64,000 bases of DNA from Myxococcales bacterium (GTDB lineage: Bacteria; Myxococcota_C; UBA6777): NCBI GenBank assembly GCA_020632975.1, contig JACKEL010000003.1, forward strand, positions 62,001-126,000, written 5' to 3'. The notes beneath the pieces were generated by a model. The model did no database searches, was not told the DNA's origin, and worked only from the letters and a program-made list of their open reading frames with translations. Position numbers and translations under genes: made by a program. Of the stretch, positions 1-8,773 are shown piece by piece. The first letter of the stretch is position 1; the number at the start of each line of letters is the position of its first letter.

Positions 1-1255
1 GTCCTTCGCGGATACGAGACCATTGGAGCTTGCTGCGGCGGTGGAAGAACAAACGATCCCCTTCTATCCGCCAGATCCGCGCGCCTTGTTCTTCGTTGCG
101 ATCTTCTCCTGCGTCAAAAACCACGCCATCATCGGCTTTGAGAGGGGCTTTGCTAGAGGCGCGCTCCAACTCGACCCATCCAGCACCTGCGCGGGTGATC
201 TTGCCCAAGTACACGCCGCGTTTTTTCCCAAAGCGACCGTGCGTAAGATACGGATGATTGGTGCCTTCGAGCCACCCTGTGGTGAGTCCCCGAGAAAAGG
301 TCATCTCCAAAGCGTAGCGGTCTTGATCGTGGATGGCTTCTTGGCTGCTTCGACCTTCGATCGCCGCATCAAGGGCCTTTCGATACACTTTTGTCACGGC
401 GGTGACGTACTCAGGCGACTTGAGGCGTCCCTCGATCTTGAAGGTTGCCACACCCAAACGCACCAAAGGTTCGATGAGATCGACTGCCGCGAGATCTTGT
501 GGACTCAGCAAGTAACGCTGTTCTCCCATATCACGGGGCTTTCCATCGACGATCAACTCGTAAGGCATACGGCAGGCTTGTGCGCACTCTCCGCGATTGG
601 CCGAGCGCTGTCCGAGGCTTTCGCTTGTCAGACACTGCCCAGAGTAAGCCACACACAAAGCACCATGCACAAACACTTCGAGAGGAACCCGTTGGGTCTC
701 AGGAGAGAACTTCTTGATCTCGTGTAAGCTTAATTCTCTTGCAAGGACCACGCGATCCAGCTGCAAGACACCATCGAGAAAGTGAAGTCCTTCAGGGGAA
801 GTCACGGTCATTTGGGTGGAAGCGTGGAGTTCAAGTTTGGGAGCGACCTCTCGCATCAACCAAGCGAGGCCAAGATCTTGCACGATCACAGCGTCTACGC
901 CGGCTTCTTCGAGCTTGCGGAGTTGTTCTTCTGCGGCGGCAAACTCTTGCGGGAAGATCAAGGTGTTCATGGTCACAAAGCCGCGGACACCGTGCGCGTG
1001 GAGGTAGCGCATCAAGTTGGGTAGATCTTCAAGGGTAAAGTTGTCTGCGCGCATCCTTGCATTGAAACTCTGCAAGCCAAAGTAGATCGCATCTGCACCC
1101 GCAGCGACAGCCGCACGTGCGCAGTCCCAATTGCCCGCAGGAGCGAGGAGTTCGGGCTGGCGATGATAGGTTTCTTCTGTCTGCGAAGATGGATGGGAAG
1201 GGAAGACTTGTAAGACTTCTTCTTGTTGGACGTCGCTTGTATTTGGGATGCGCAT
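1..1255 (-). CDS. U32 family peptidase / RlhA-like protein, 3' end cut by window edge
   Basis: About 418 residues are visible before the window edge. After a 35-residue variable head, the motif PELLAPAGNWDCARAAVAAG opens the U32 TIM-barrel core. Later come an RSANRGECAQACRMPYEL segment with the clustered Cys residues typical of the family, and FKIEGRLKSPEYV. The region after that (Lys/Gly-rich, VYLGKITRAG) resembles the DUF3656 part of long U32 proteins. RlhA/YdcP, the family member that hydroxylates C2501 of 23S rRNA, is about 650 residues, so roughly a third is missing here. Collagenase-type U32 proteins are the alternative. The ATG at 1255 is the first good start, but the frame stays open upstream and the ribosome site is weak. 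Family call firm, exact substrate inferred. Confidence 0.85.
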   Translation of the reverse strand, partial: MRIPNTSDVQQEEVLQVFPSHPSSQTEETYHRQPELLAPAGNWDCARAAVAAGADAIYFGLQSFNARMRADNFTLEDLPNLMRYLHAHGVRGFVTMNTLIFPQEFAAAEEQLRKLEEAGVDAVIVQDLGLAWLMREVAPKLELHASTQMTVTSPEGLHFLDGVLQLDRVVLARELSLHEIKKFSPETQRVPLEVFVHGALCVAYSGQCLTSESLGQRSANRGECAQACRMPYELIVDGKPRDMGEQRYLLSPQDLAAVDLIEPLVRLGVATFKIEGRLKSPEYVTAVTKVYRKALDAAIEGRSSQEAIHDQDRYALEMTFSRGLTTGWLEGTNHPYLTHGRFGKKRGVYLGKITRAGAGWVELERASSKAPLKADDGVVFDAGEDRNEEQGARIWRIEGDRLFFHRRSKLQWSRIREG

Positions 1256-1481
1256 GGGGTCTTTTCTTTTTTCTTTTGTCTGTTCGGTCTTTTCAATCGC
1301 TCTAAGATGAACAGAAAGGCTAGTCGGATTCTCGGGCTATTAGGGGTGGCCTTGGGTGCAAAGGCAAGGGTCTTGTCAAAGAGATACGTCGCATCTCCCC
1401 GTGAGAAGGGGGGATCGGTTTGTTGCTTTGTTTTGTATGGCGCGAAAAAGAAGGACACTGACCTCGGAGGGGGTGAATCGC

Positions 1482-1793
1482 TCAATCTTGCGGAGGCAAC
1501 GGCGTGATCTGGCGAAGGCGCAAGCGGATGCGTTTGCTCATCTCCATAAGATGCTGGTAGAGAGCGGGGATCTCCTCGCGCAAAAGCTCATCTTTTGTGG
1601 CTGTTTGCAAGCGCTCGATGATCTGCTGTTCGCGTTGTAGGTCGGTCAGCGGAAGTTTCTCGCTTTGCTCTTCTTTGACTTGGGCGATTTGTTCAGCGAT
1701 GGCAAGGCGTTGTTCGAGCAAGCGCAAGATCGCAAGGTCGATATCGTCGATGGCATCGCGTAAAGGTTCAAGGGAAGATGGTGGGGGCTTCAT
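1482..1793 (-). CDS. AroQ-type chorismate mutase domain protein
   Basis: A 103-residue all-helical protein with the AroQ pattern: LRDAIDDIDLAILRLLEQRLAIAEQIAQVK in the first long helix (Arg, Asp and Arg at active-site spacing), then a DLQREQQIIERL segment and a C-terminal helix. The family converts chorismate to prephenate on the route to Phe and Tyr. Length fits a free-standing monofunctional mutase with no prephenate dehydratase or DAHP synthase fusion. It has no aromatic-pathway neighbours here. It lies between the U32 gene and a HAD hydrolase, all on the same strand, so it may be read from the HAD gene promoter. The ribosome-binding site is weak. Confidence 0.8.
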   Translation of the reverse strand: MKPPPSSLEPLRDAIDDIDLAILRLLEQRLAIAEQIAQVKEEQSEKLPLTDLQREQQIIERLQTATKDELLREEIPALYQHLMEMSKRIRLRLRQITPLPPQD

Positions 1794-1832
1794 TGGGGGC
1801 CGTCATCTAGGCAAAAAGCACGAGGCTTTGGT

Positions 1833-2687
1833 TCACAGAGCGAGGGAGTCAAAAAGGTACGTGGGCTGCCAAGCATCGGGGAGTTCTTGTCCTTGCAGCA
1901 CGACAAGACCTGTGCTGATCAACGCTGAGTCGATGCCAAAAGCATTGGCTCCCGCGATATCAGTCCGCAGTTGGTCGCCGATCATCACCATATTGCGCGT
2001 TTGGGTGCGTTGGAAGGCTTGCTCGAAGATCGGGGTGTGCGGCTTGCCCAAACGCGTGAAGCTGTGATCTTCGTGGAGGTAGCGGAGTTGGAGTGCGTGC
2101 TCAAGCAACAACGAGATGCTTCCGCTGGTAAAGCCAAAGTTTGTCTCGTTTTTTTGGTAGATCAGATCAGGGTTGGGCAACAACAGATGGGTGTGTTTGC
2201 CAGCATCAAAACGCCGAAACAGCACAGACATCGTCGCTTCGACGGTCTCAAGGAAAGGAAAGCCTGCATCGTCACAGACTGCCACGACGTCGATGTCGTC
2301 GGTCTCATGGGGCGATACGATCTCGCCACCCGCAAGTCGCACGTAATCTTGAGAGCCTTCGGGACCTAGAACCACACAACGCGCACCTTGCAGGCCATGC
2401 TCTTTGAAATAAGGGATGAGCAAACTTCCCGAAGTGATGATGCGTTCGGGAGAAAGCTGAGCCGTGATCCCGCGACCCATATACGACGCAGCGGCCTTTT
2501 CAGGGAGCTTGGAAGCATCGTTGGTCACGATAAAGTACGGTTTCTTTGTATCGTTGAGGTGTTGGATAAAGGCGGAAGCGTGGGGGAAGGCGCCTTTTTG
2601 ATGAACCAATACACCGTAAGCGTCGATCAGAAGGGCATCATAACGCTCGATAAGTTCTGTTGCGGTAATCTTTGTTTCTGTAGTCAC
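1833..2687 (-). CDS. HAD superfamily class IIA hydrolase
   Basis: 284 residues from a GTG start at 2687. That start is chosen because AAAGGA sits 9 nt upstream, while the open frame extends 87 codons further without a site and overlaps ald. Motif I is DAYGVL near residue 18 (class IIA proteins often lack the second Asp), motif II is FIVTNDASK, and the C-terminal GKPHTPIFEQAF plus MIGDQLRTDIAGANAFG is the class IIA Lys and motif III/IV block. The cap insertion lies between. Family members are small-molecule phosphatases (NagD/pyridoxal phosphatase relatives); substrate is not predictable. It starts 52 bp after the ald stop, so co-transcription with ald is likely. Confidence 0.85.
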   Translation of the reverse strand: MTTETKITATELIERYDALLIDAYGVLVHQKGAFPHASAFIQHLNDTKKPYFIVTNDASKLPEKAAASYMGRGITAQLSPERIITSGSLLIPYFKEHGLQGARCVVLGPEGSQDYVRLAGGEIVSPHETDDIDVVAVCDDAGFPFLETVEATMSVLFRRFDAGKHTHLLLPNPDLIYQKNETNFGFTSGSISLLLEHALQLRYLHEDHSFTRLGKPHTPIFEQAFQRTQTRNMVMIGDQLRTDIAGANAFGIDSALISTGLVVLQGQELPDAWQPTYLFDSLAL

Positions 2688-2739
2688 GCGAGGATTTCCT
2701 TTGATATAAGCAAGCTCAAAAGAAGCGAAGGCTTCGATC

Positions 2740-3912
2740 TTACAACAATTCTTCGTCGTCTTCGTCTTCAAAAGGCCCCATCTCTGTGGGGGGATCTTCC
2801 AAGAGGAAGTTATCAATGGAAGCCCAATCCAACATAAAGTCGATCGCGACAGCAGGGCAAGTGATATTGCCTTGGACGATGCTAACCCCGCTGGCAAGGG
2901 CGTGATTGTCACGACAAGCTCGTTTCCAACCTTTGTTGGCGAGCGCAAGCACGTAGGGGAAGGTCGCGTTGGTCAGCGCAAGTGCAGAGGTACAAGGTAC
3001 TGCGCCAGGCATGTTCGCGACGCAATAATGGATCACGCCTTCGAGGGTGTAGGTGGGATCGCTGTGCGTGGTGGGTTTTGTTGTCTCGATGCATCCGCCT
3101 TGATCCACGGCCACATCGACGATCACAGAGCCGCGTTTCATCAGTTTGAGATCTTCGCGGGTCACGAGGTTGGGGGCTTTTCCGCCAGGTTTGAGGACGG
3201 CACCTACAAGGAGATCTGCTTTTTTCAGGCAGTCCAAGATATTTTGGCGGTTGGAGTAGATAAAGTCGATGTTTGCGGGCAAGACATCTTCGAGATAGCG
3301 AAGTCGGTCGAGGTCCACATCCAAGATCGTGACGCGTGCACCCAAACCAGCAGCCATCTTTGCAGCGTTGGTACCTACGATCCCACCGCCAATAATGACG
3401 ACATCTGCTGCTTTGACGCCTGGTACGCCACCCAACAAGATCCCGCGTCCGCCAAAGGTGCTTTCGAGGTATTTGGCGCCTTCTTGGATCGCCATACGCC
3501 CAGCGACTTCGCTCATGGGGATCAACAAAGGCAGCTCGCCATTGTCGAGTTGGACGGTCTCGTAAGCGATCGCGATGCTGCGACTTTTGAGGATCGCTTG
3601 GGTCAAAGCTTCGGATGCTGCGAAGTGAAAGTACGTAAACAAGACTTGTTCTGGACGGATGTGGGGGTACTCAGACTCGATGGGTTCTTTGACTTTGACA
3701 ACGAGTTCAGCTTCTTTCCAAACGTCCGTAGCATGGGGCACAATCGTTGCGCCTAGGGCGGTGTAGTCTTCGTCTGCAAAGCCGCTGCCCAAGCCTGCGC
3801 CCGCTTCTACCAAGACTTTGTGTCCTTGGCGGATCAGCTCTCCTGCGCCTGCAGGGACGATGCCTACGCGGTTTTCGTCAGCTTTAATCTCTCTGGGGAC
3901 CCCTACGATCAT
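2740..3912 (-). CDS. ald: Alanine dehydrogenase
   Basis: 390 residues starting MIVGVPREIKADENRVG, the invariant N-terminus of NAD-dependent L-alanine dehydrogenases. Lys in VGVPREIK.DE and the EY/HPQQV-like stretch (here PHIRPEQVLFTYFHFA) form the pyruvate site. VVIIGGGIVGTNAAKMAAGLGA is the Rossmann dinucleotide loop, and MPGAVPCTSALALTNAT is the C-terminal catalytic block. The enzyme interconverts alanine and pyruvate plus ammonia. A perfect AAGGAGG lies 7 nt before the ATG. The protein ends with an acidic tail (EDEDDEELL) that makes it about 20 residues longer than the common 370. First gene of a probable leftward unit with the HAD hydrolase. Confidence 0.95.
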   Translation of the reverse strand: MIVGVPREIKADENRVGIVPAGAGELIRQGHKVLVEAGAGLGSGFADEDYTALGATIVPHATDVWKEAELVVKVKEPIESEYPHIRPEQVLFTYFHFAASEALTQAILKSRSIAIAYETVQLDNGELPLLIPMSEVAGRMAIQEGAKYLESTFGGRGILLGGVPGVKAADVVIIGGGIVGTNAAKMAAGLGARVTILDVDLDRLRYLEDVLPANIDFIYSNRQNILDCLKKADLLVGAVLKPGGKAPNLVTREDLKLMKRGSVIVDVAVDQGGCIETTKPTTHSDPTYTLEGVIHYCVANMPGAVPCTSALALTNATFPYVLALANKGWKRACRDNHALASGVSIVQGNITCPAVAIDFMLDWASIDNFLLEDPPTEMGPFEDEDDEELL

Positions 3913-4085
3913 GACCCATCCTCCTTGTTATGACCTCGATATCATTACAAACGCACGCATCCATACGCGAGATCACCCTTTGGGCGCAACCAGCGCAACA
4001 AAACAATGTTTGGATAGGCTCGGTGATTGGGGGAGATTGTTTCGAAACCACATAGGCACCCTGAAGAAGCGCGGGCGGGAAGATA

Positions 4086-4157
4086 TGGGCCTGACAGGAT
4101 TCGAACCTGCACACGTCCCGTTATGAGCGGGATGCTCTACCATTGAGCTACAGGCCC
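4086..4157 (-). tRNA. tRNA with CAT anticodon (Met or Ile2)
   Basis: On the minus strand the acceptor arms GGGCCTG and CAGGCCC pair over 7 bp, the D arm is AGCTC/GAGC, the anticodon arm is CCCG around loop CTCATAA (anticodon CAT), and the T arm contains GGTTCGAATCC. The 3' CCA is not encoded. The anticodon fits elongator Met or lysidine-modified Ile2; the CTCATAA loop occurs in both, so the identity is left open. It sits about 170 bp upstream of ald on the same strand. Confidence 0.93.
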
Positions 4158-4354
4158 AGCGTTGGGCAGAGGACCATACGAGCCCTCTCTCAGAAAAGTT
4201 CGCATGGTCTTTGTAAGGCCACAAAGACGAGTGAGGCTTCTTTGCCAAAGCGAGGAGAGGAGCACTGTAAAGCTGTTTCGTTCCTTTCTTGTAAGGCTGA
4301 AAAGGATTGTTCGCGGAAGAAGTATGAAATGCGAGTTGCGCATGGTGTTGTTAA

Positions 4355-4369
4355 GGGACTATCCTTTGC
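4355..4369 (+). promoter_or_regulatory. Candidate sigma-54 promoter of the alpha/beta hydrolase
   Basis: GGGACTATCCTTTGC has GG and GC spaced exactly as -24/-12 elements and a full TTGC -12 box, but only GG of the TGGCAC -24 box. It ends 52 bp before the ATG at 4421. Confidence 0.35.
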
Positions 4370-4420
4370 GTCCAATGATTTAGACCCAAACGTGACCGAG
4401 AAAGAGAAGGAGACTGATCC

Positions 4421-5692
4421 ATGAAGCTTCATACCCTCGTACCACCCCAAGGCTGGGGAAGCCGCTCACAGCTCGAAGCCACCATGAAGGACCTCGCGGA
4501 CGTTCGTGGAAATCGCGATGGCTTGTGGGATAACGAAGGCAAAGCGGCCGGAAAAACGAGTGGCTTCTTGGCTGGACAGCCCCTTGTCGAAAAGTTCCAA
4601 AACTTCCTTGGTGCGGGCCTTCGCACAAAGGATGAAGTGGGGACTTTGCAATCCTTTCGCGCAACCAAAGAACGCGAGTGGGGTCAGCCTGTTACGCAAC
4701 TCGACTTGGGCCAACTTCGCAATGGTGAGTTGTTTGCTGCCCAAAAAGCGATCGCGCTGGAACGTATGGGACGCCATCCCTCCGAAGTCACCGAAGGTTT
4801 TGTACAAGCCGCAGGTCGCGTCAATGGAGAAGAGATCGCACCCCGCGATGTCTTTTGGCAGCGTTTTAAACCCACGGCTCCACCCAGCGGAAAAGTCGTC
4901 GTGTTGTCGCCTGGTTTCCAAGAAACAGGTCGCAATTTTTACGAACAGATCCAAAAGATGAATGCCCTCGGTCATGACGTGATCGTCATGGATCATCAGT
5001 GGGCAGGCCAAACTGACGGTGTACCCGGCGGTTTGGATCGTGGATTTGGTGTTGCTCGCGATGTTGCTGCGGTAGCTGCACATGCAAACCAAGTCGCTCA
5101 ACAAGAGTACGGAGATCGCGGAGAGATCGTACTCTTTGGAAACAGTATGGGGGCTGGTCCTGGCGTCTTGGGCGCTTTGCTCATGAACGACAATGACAAG
5201 ATCCAGCTCGACGGTCCACAGATGCCCAAAGGTGTCAAAGCCGTCCTACAAGCTCCTTTCTTGCGCGCTACACCTTCCGTGACCAATGATGCGCTTGACC
5301 TTGCTAGCAAGCTGCCTTTCCTCAACAAGATCAGTGCGCCCAGCGCGGGTGTTCCTGTGATCAACTCTGATAAGATTGGTTCTGCAAAAGGCGCACAGTC
5401 CGCTGTTTTGGAGGACGTTCGTGCACAACTTCGTTCCATGACCGCCGCAGAAGATGATCTTTCCACCATGATGTCCATGATGGAACAAGGTCTTCGTCCA
5501 CAAGGCCAGTTGTTTGTGGTGCATGGCGATCGAGATACCCTCGCAGACTCCGCAGCCAGCGTTGCTTTGAAAGAACGCCTTGGCGATCAAGTGGAGTTGC
5601 AAGTCCTGCACACCACAAACCACGTCCTTGAGCAAAATCCGGGTCAACAAGATCACGCGATCCAAGGTCTGCAAAGACTCTTGGATCGCTAA
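4421..5692 (+). CDS. Alpha/beta hydrolase with long N-terminal region, no signal peptide
   Basis: 423 residues. GAAGGAG precedes the ATG. Residues 1-150 are hydrophilic and unrecognised. From about residue 155 an alpha/beta hydrolase fold begins (VVVLSPGFQETG, then VIVMDHQWAGQTDG). The nucleophile elbow is GNSMG (Ser242), the acid is likely Asp372 in VHGDRDTLAD, and the histidine is His401 in HTTNHVLEQ, so the triad looks complete. Substrate unknown. No Sec signal. It faces the Pro-rich gene at 5763 tail to tail. A sigma-54-like GG-N10-GC site (4355-4369) lies 52 bp upstream, so it may belong to the same regulon as the region to its right, possibly as a secreted enzyme; that is inference. Confidence 0.8.
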   Translation: MKLHTLVPPQGWGSRSQLEATMKDLADVRGNRDGLWDNEGKAAGKTSGFLAGQPLVEKFQNFLGAGLRTKDEVGTLQSFRATKEREWGQPVTQLDLGQLRNGELFAAQKAIALERMGRHPSEVTEGFVQAAGRVNGEEIAPRDVFWQRFKPTAPPSGKVVVLSPGFQETGRNFYEQIQKMNALGHDVIVMDHQWAGQTDGVPGGLDRGFGVARDVAAVAAHANQVAQQEYGDRGEIVLFGNSMGAGPGVLGALLMNDNDKIQLDGPQMPKGVKAVLQAPFLRATPSVTNDALDLASKLPFLNKISAPSAGVPVINSDKIGSAKGAQSAVLEDVRAQLRSMTAAEDDLSTMMSMMEQGLRPQGQLFVVHGDRDTLADSAASVALKERLGDQVELQVLHTTNHVLEQNPGQQDHAIQGLQRLLDR

Positions 5693-5762
5693 TCTTTCGG
5701 ATGATTCGATATCTTGGGGGGGGCAGGGACAAGACTTTGAGAAACACGCTCACTTTGGGGGA

Positions 5763-6647
5763 TCAAGTGAGAAGAGCAAAGAGCTGTGTCATCTGGCGTT
5801 CCATCTTCTTCGACTGTGCGAGTCCCAAGCCACGTTCGCTGATCATCTCGCGTAGATGGGTCTTGGCATCCATGCGTCGTTGGGGTTGGTCGCTTTTGTC
5901 GCGTTGCGTACGATAACCTTCGTAACTTTGCGGCTTGAGCAAGTGCGAACCCACAAGAGGTTCGCCGATCTCTACTTCGCCTCGAAGAAAGCGTTGTTTT
6001 ACCTCGTCTGCTTTCTCCAACATTCCAGCTTTTCCGACCTTGGTGCTTTGTTTGGCACTCGTCGATTTGTTTGTCGCGAAAGATGCCATTGTTTCGAGGC
6101 GACCGCTTGACGCTTCCTTGCTTTGCGCTGCTTTGGGAGGTGCGGGCGGAAACTCTGTTGGCACTGCACTCTTGGGAGGCGCTGGAAACTCCGATGGCTC
6201 CGCATGTTTGTTTTGTGTCTCTGCTTTTGCCGCAAGAGGCGCTGTTTGCGCGGGCTGTTGCGTTGGCATCGGCGGAGGCGGCGGGAAATCGGGAAGTCCA
6301 GGGGCTTGGGTTGGCCCTTGTTTGTTTTCTTGTGCGGCTTTTTGTTGCAGCGCTTTTTGACGAAGCGCACGAGCATCGATGTTGATCTCCGTTTTTTCCT
6401 GCCCACGATAAGAGCGGCTGGCTGCTTGGCGCGCAGGTTGGTTTGGAGACTTGCTTGCGGAGGGTTGCTCCTTGGTATCGAACTGGTTGCTGGGTTTGTT
6501 GGGCTCTGCCTTGGGCGCTTGGGGGGCTTGAGGGCCATCTGTCCGCGTGGTGGACAGCGCGCCGCCTGTGTTGGGAGCGTTGGCGGTGCGACCCTGTAAG
6601 GCAGACATTGGATTACGCTGACCATTAAAAGATTCTGATGAAACCAT
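5763..6647 (-). CDS. Pro/Ala/Gln-rich protein of unknown function, likely secreted with its neighbours
   Basis: 294 residues from the ATG at 6647 (MVSSESFNGQRNP), preceded by GGGGAG; the frame is open 23 codons further but without a site. The N-terminal third is Ser/Asn/Pro-rich and has no hydrophobic signal. The centre has a poly-Pro stretch (PDFPPPPPMP) and repeated EFPAPPK / EFPPAPPK motifs. Two charged helices (around ALRQKALQQKAAQ and the C-terminal REMISERGLGLAQSKKMERQM) could be coiled or amphipathic. It follows the frameshifted EF-hand-like gene by 105 bp on the same strand. Composition resembles type III substrates or translocator accessory proteins, but I recognise no family. Confidence 0.7.
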   Translation of the reverse strand: MVSSESFNGQRNPMSALQGRTANAPNTGGALSTTRTDGPQAPQAPKAEPNKPSNQFDTKEQPSASKSPNQPARQAASRSYRGQEKTEINIDARALRQKALQQKAAQENKQGPTQAPGLPDFPPPPPMPTQQPAQTAPLAAKAETQNKHAEPSEFPAPPKSAVPTEFPPAPPKAAQSKEASSGRLETMASFATNKSTSAKQSTKVGKAGMLEKADEVKQRFLRGEVEIGEPLVGSHLLKPQSYEGYRTQRDKSDQPQRRMDAKTHLREMISERGLGLAQSKKMERQMTQLFALLT

Positions 6648-6752
6648 GACGGACTCCCCATTGCGCGAAGGCAACGAACTCGAAAAGGTTGAGGGAAAAG
6701 AGGAGGGCAGCACCATCGGGCGTTGCGTGCTGTCCTCCTCGTGGTTGCGGGA

Positions 6753-7998
6753 TTAACGGAGGTTCTGGATGAAGGATTGGAACATCTTGTCTTGGTGGGA
6801 AAGGATCGACATCAAGAACTGGAACATCTGCTCTTTTTGTTGCATGGCTTCTTTGTATTCCATCATCAGCATCTCGCGGTCACCTGAGGACTCTTTCAAC
6901 TTGCTGATCTCGCCTTCCAAACGAGTCACTTCAGACTCATTTCCGTTCTTCTTGGCGGTTTCCAACTGCTTTTCCAAGTCTTTGATCTGCTTTTGAGCAT
7001 TCCCGTTGTTGTTCAAGCGAGCTTTGAGATCTTCGACGCGTTTGTTTGCGTCTTCGAGCATACCGTATTGCTCTTTTGTGATGGGGCCATCTCCTCGGCC
7101 CATCGGCGTGCTGGGTGCACTGGGAGCGCTGGGAGCGCTGGGAGCACTGGGCGCACTGGGAGCGCTGGGAAGAGCACTCGGCAAGTAAGGAGTCGGGTAC
7201 GACGGCATCGGTCGTAGATTGGGCAGTTGGATAGGTTGTGGTGGTGTATTGTTCCCTGCTTTGGGAGAAAAGGCCTTCAAAAACATCGGGTGTTGAAGCA
7301 CTTTACCCAGCAAGTCCTTCACGGTTTGGGGAGTGTTGGGATCTTGGTATGCTTGTTTGAGAGAGTCCTTGATTTGAGGACCCGTCATCGAGCTTCCCTT
7401 GTTTTCTGCTAATTGGAGGGCGTTGAGCACCGACATCAGTGTTTGCAACGCTTTCTCTGTGGCTTGGACAGCACCTGGCTTGGGACGGTAGACGTCGCTG
7501 CTTTTTGGGAGCTCTGAACTCTTCGTTTGATGATCGCATCCACCGGAAGTTTGGGGGGGGTGAGTGAATTGATCTCGGGAGCGGTCTGCCGATTGATTTT
7601 TTTGGCTTTCTCGGGCTTTGCGTGCTTCGTCTGCTCTTGTTTTGGCATCGGCTTTCAGTTTATTATCCATCGCTCCAATGTCGCTGAATTCTACGAACTT
7701 TCCGCTTTTTCCGTCTGCGCCAGCCAACTTTGTCCAAGCCACCGCATTGTTTAGGAAGTAATTTTGCCGCTTCTTTTACGTTTTCTGGTGCAAAGGGATT
7801 GTTTACCAAGGCCTCCAAGTCGCCTCGGCTAATCTTCCCATCGTTGATATCCCAAACGGCGCAAAATGCTCCGTTATCAAATCTTGCTGCGTTCGTTTTC
7901 ATGACGTTGAAATGTTTCTCGAATTCGCGCTCTTCACTGGTTTGGTAGGGGATTGAGGGGCCTCGGGTTTGGGAAGTGCGTGTTGCGTCCATAGCCAT
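6753..7998 (-). CDS. EF-hand-like secreted/translocator-type protein (HrpK/NolX-like module), frame broken near 7760
   Basis: Translation starts at the ATG at 7998 (CAAGGAGA 6 nt upstream). The first frame reads about 78 residues, FEKHFNVM...DINDGKISRGDLEALVNNPFAPENVKEAA, then runs off into a basic tail ending at 7663. The next frame continues the sense with NYFLNNAVAWTKLAGADGK and stays open to 6753. Dropping one A from the AAAA run at 7762-7765 joins them into about 414 residues. The joined DGKIS..DL..L..NP..P...K.AA.YFLNN pattern is what I recall from HrpK/NolX-type type III translocator proteins. It continues with a helical middle, a (SAP)n linker, a coiled coil (KQIKDLEKQLETAKK) and a Met-rich C-terminus. 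Either a sequencing error, a real lesion or frameshifting. Confidence 0.65.
7120..7173 (-). repeat. In-frame (Ser-Ala-Pro)n micro-repeat inside the EF-hand-like gene
   Basis: A run of near-identical 9-bp units (GGGAGCGCT on the plus strand) encodes the SAPSAPSAP hinge between the helical middle and coiled-coil part. Such units can expand or contract without breaking the frame. Confidence 0.75.
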
Positions 7999-8086
7999 TG
8001 TTCTGTCTCCTTGTTTGGGTTCCGCGTTGTGCGGTGTGTTGTGTTTGTCTTTCTCGTCGCTTCGTTGCGTTCGGGAGGACACTAAG

Positions 8087-8101
8087 GCAATGTGTGTGCC
8101 A
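8087..8101 (-). promoter_or_regulatory. Sigma-54 promoter (-24/-12) for the EF-hand-like gene
   Basis: On the minus strand TGGCACACACATTGC matches the consensus TGGCAC-N5-TTGC at every conserved position. It ends 89 bp before the ATG at 7998. No other sigma-54 match in the window is as good. Confidence 0.7.
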
Positions 8102-8192
8102 TCTCGTTGTGTGTTTGTATCTATTCAATTTAAAAGAGATTGTTTTCTTTTGATCATATTGGGGGATGAAAAAGAAGAAGCCGATGTACGTT

Positions 8193-8241
8193 GTCTGGAC
8201 GGATGTGTCTGCAGTACGTCCGAGATTTGGACAGACGTCTG
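8193..8241. promoter_or_regulatory. Putative activator box upstream of the EF-hand-like gene
   Basis: Two similar copies, TGGACGGATGTGTCTG and TGGACAGACGTCTG, begin 32 bp apart (about three helical turns). The second contains TTGGACAG (8227-8234), 229-236 bp upstream of the start codon and about 130 bp upstream of the sigma-54 site. That is a usual distance for an enhancer-binding protein site. The same octamer occurs at matching places before two other genes. Confidence 0.4.
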
Positions 8242-8268
8242 TTTTCGGGGCGATGCATGGGTGGATCT

Positions 8269-8535
8269 GGCCTATGCATGGGGAAGAGCGGCGAGGCGCA
8301 CATGATGCAGATAGAGCTGGCCTACGCATGAGGATAGGGCGGCGGGCACAGTGGCCCGCCTGTGATGCGGGATGAGAAGTTGGCCTGCGCATAAGGAAGA
8401 GTGGCGCCTGAGGATGGAATCGGCCATACGCTTGAGAAAGTGGCGAGGATTGCATGATGGAGATGCCTTGTGCTTGGGGAAGTTTGGCGAGAATTGCTTG
8501 GTATGGGGTGAGGAGATGACCTACGTTTGGGGGAG
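8269..8535 (+). repeat. Degenerate tandem repeat, about 40-63 bp units
   Basis: Six imperfect copies of a unit starting GGCCTACGCATGAGGAAGAG begin at about 8269, 8319, 8382, 8422, 8464 and 8518. Spacing varies (40-63 bp), copies drift, and no reading frame is shared. It fills the gap between two genes of the secreted-protein region; function unknown. Confidence 0.6.
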
Positions 8536-8560
8536 AGCGTAAGGGTTGGTGCCCTGTTTG

Positions 8561-8628
8561 TGATGGGATGGGATGGGATGGGATGGGATGCGATGGGATG
8601 CGATGGGATGCGATGGGATGCGATGGGG
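8561..8628 (+). repeat. Simple repeat (GGATG)n / (CGATGGGATG)n
   Basis: A run of GGATG pentamers passes into four CGATGGGATG decamers. It is a purine-rich slippage-prone tract in the non-coding gap 7999-8773, 145 bp from the stop of the 812-residue protein gene. Confidence 0.9.
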
Positions 8629-8639
8629 GCGATCGCGAA

Positions 8640-8765
8640 AGAGCGGGGCGACCACGGAGGGTCGCCCGCCCGAATCGATCCCGAATCCCCTATCTCTGGG
8701 TCTATTAGAAATCCCGAATATCCTATATCTGGGGTGACCCGCCCGTAACCGCCCGAATCTATCGA
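8640..8765 (-). repeat. Copy of the GGGCGACC-hairpin / CCCGAATATCC repeat family at the 3' end of the 812-residue protein gene
   Basis: GGGCGACCACGGAGGGTCGCCC forms an 8-bp stem hairpin. It is followed by CCCGAATATCC-type units and CCCGCCCGAA units. The same three elements, in the same order, build the larger block at 28931-29390, also directly 3' of a secreted-type gene. It may act as a terminator. Confidence 0.7.
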
Positions 8766-8773
8766 ACCTTTGG

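Noticed and set aside
1012..1485. 157-codon minus-strand frame at the U32 start
   Set aside because: Another frame of the U32 gene and its upstream region; no ribosome site or similarity.
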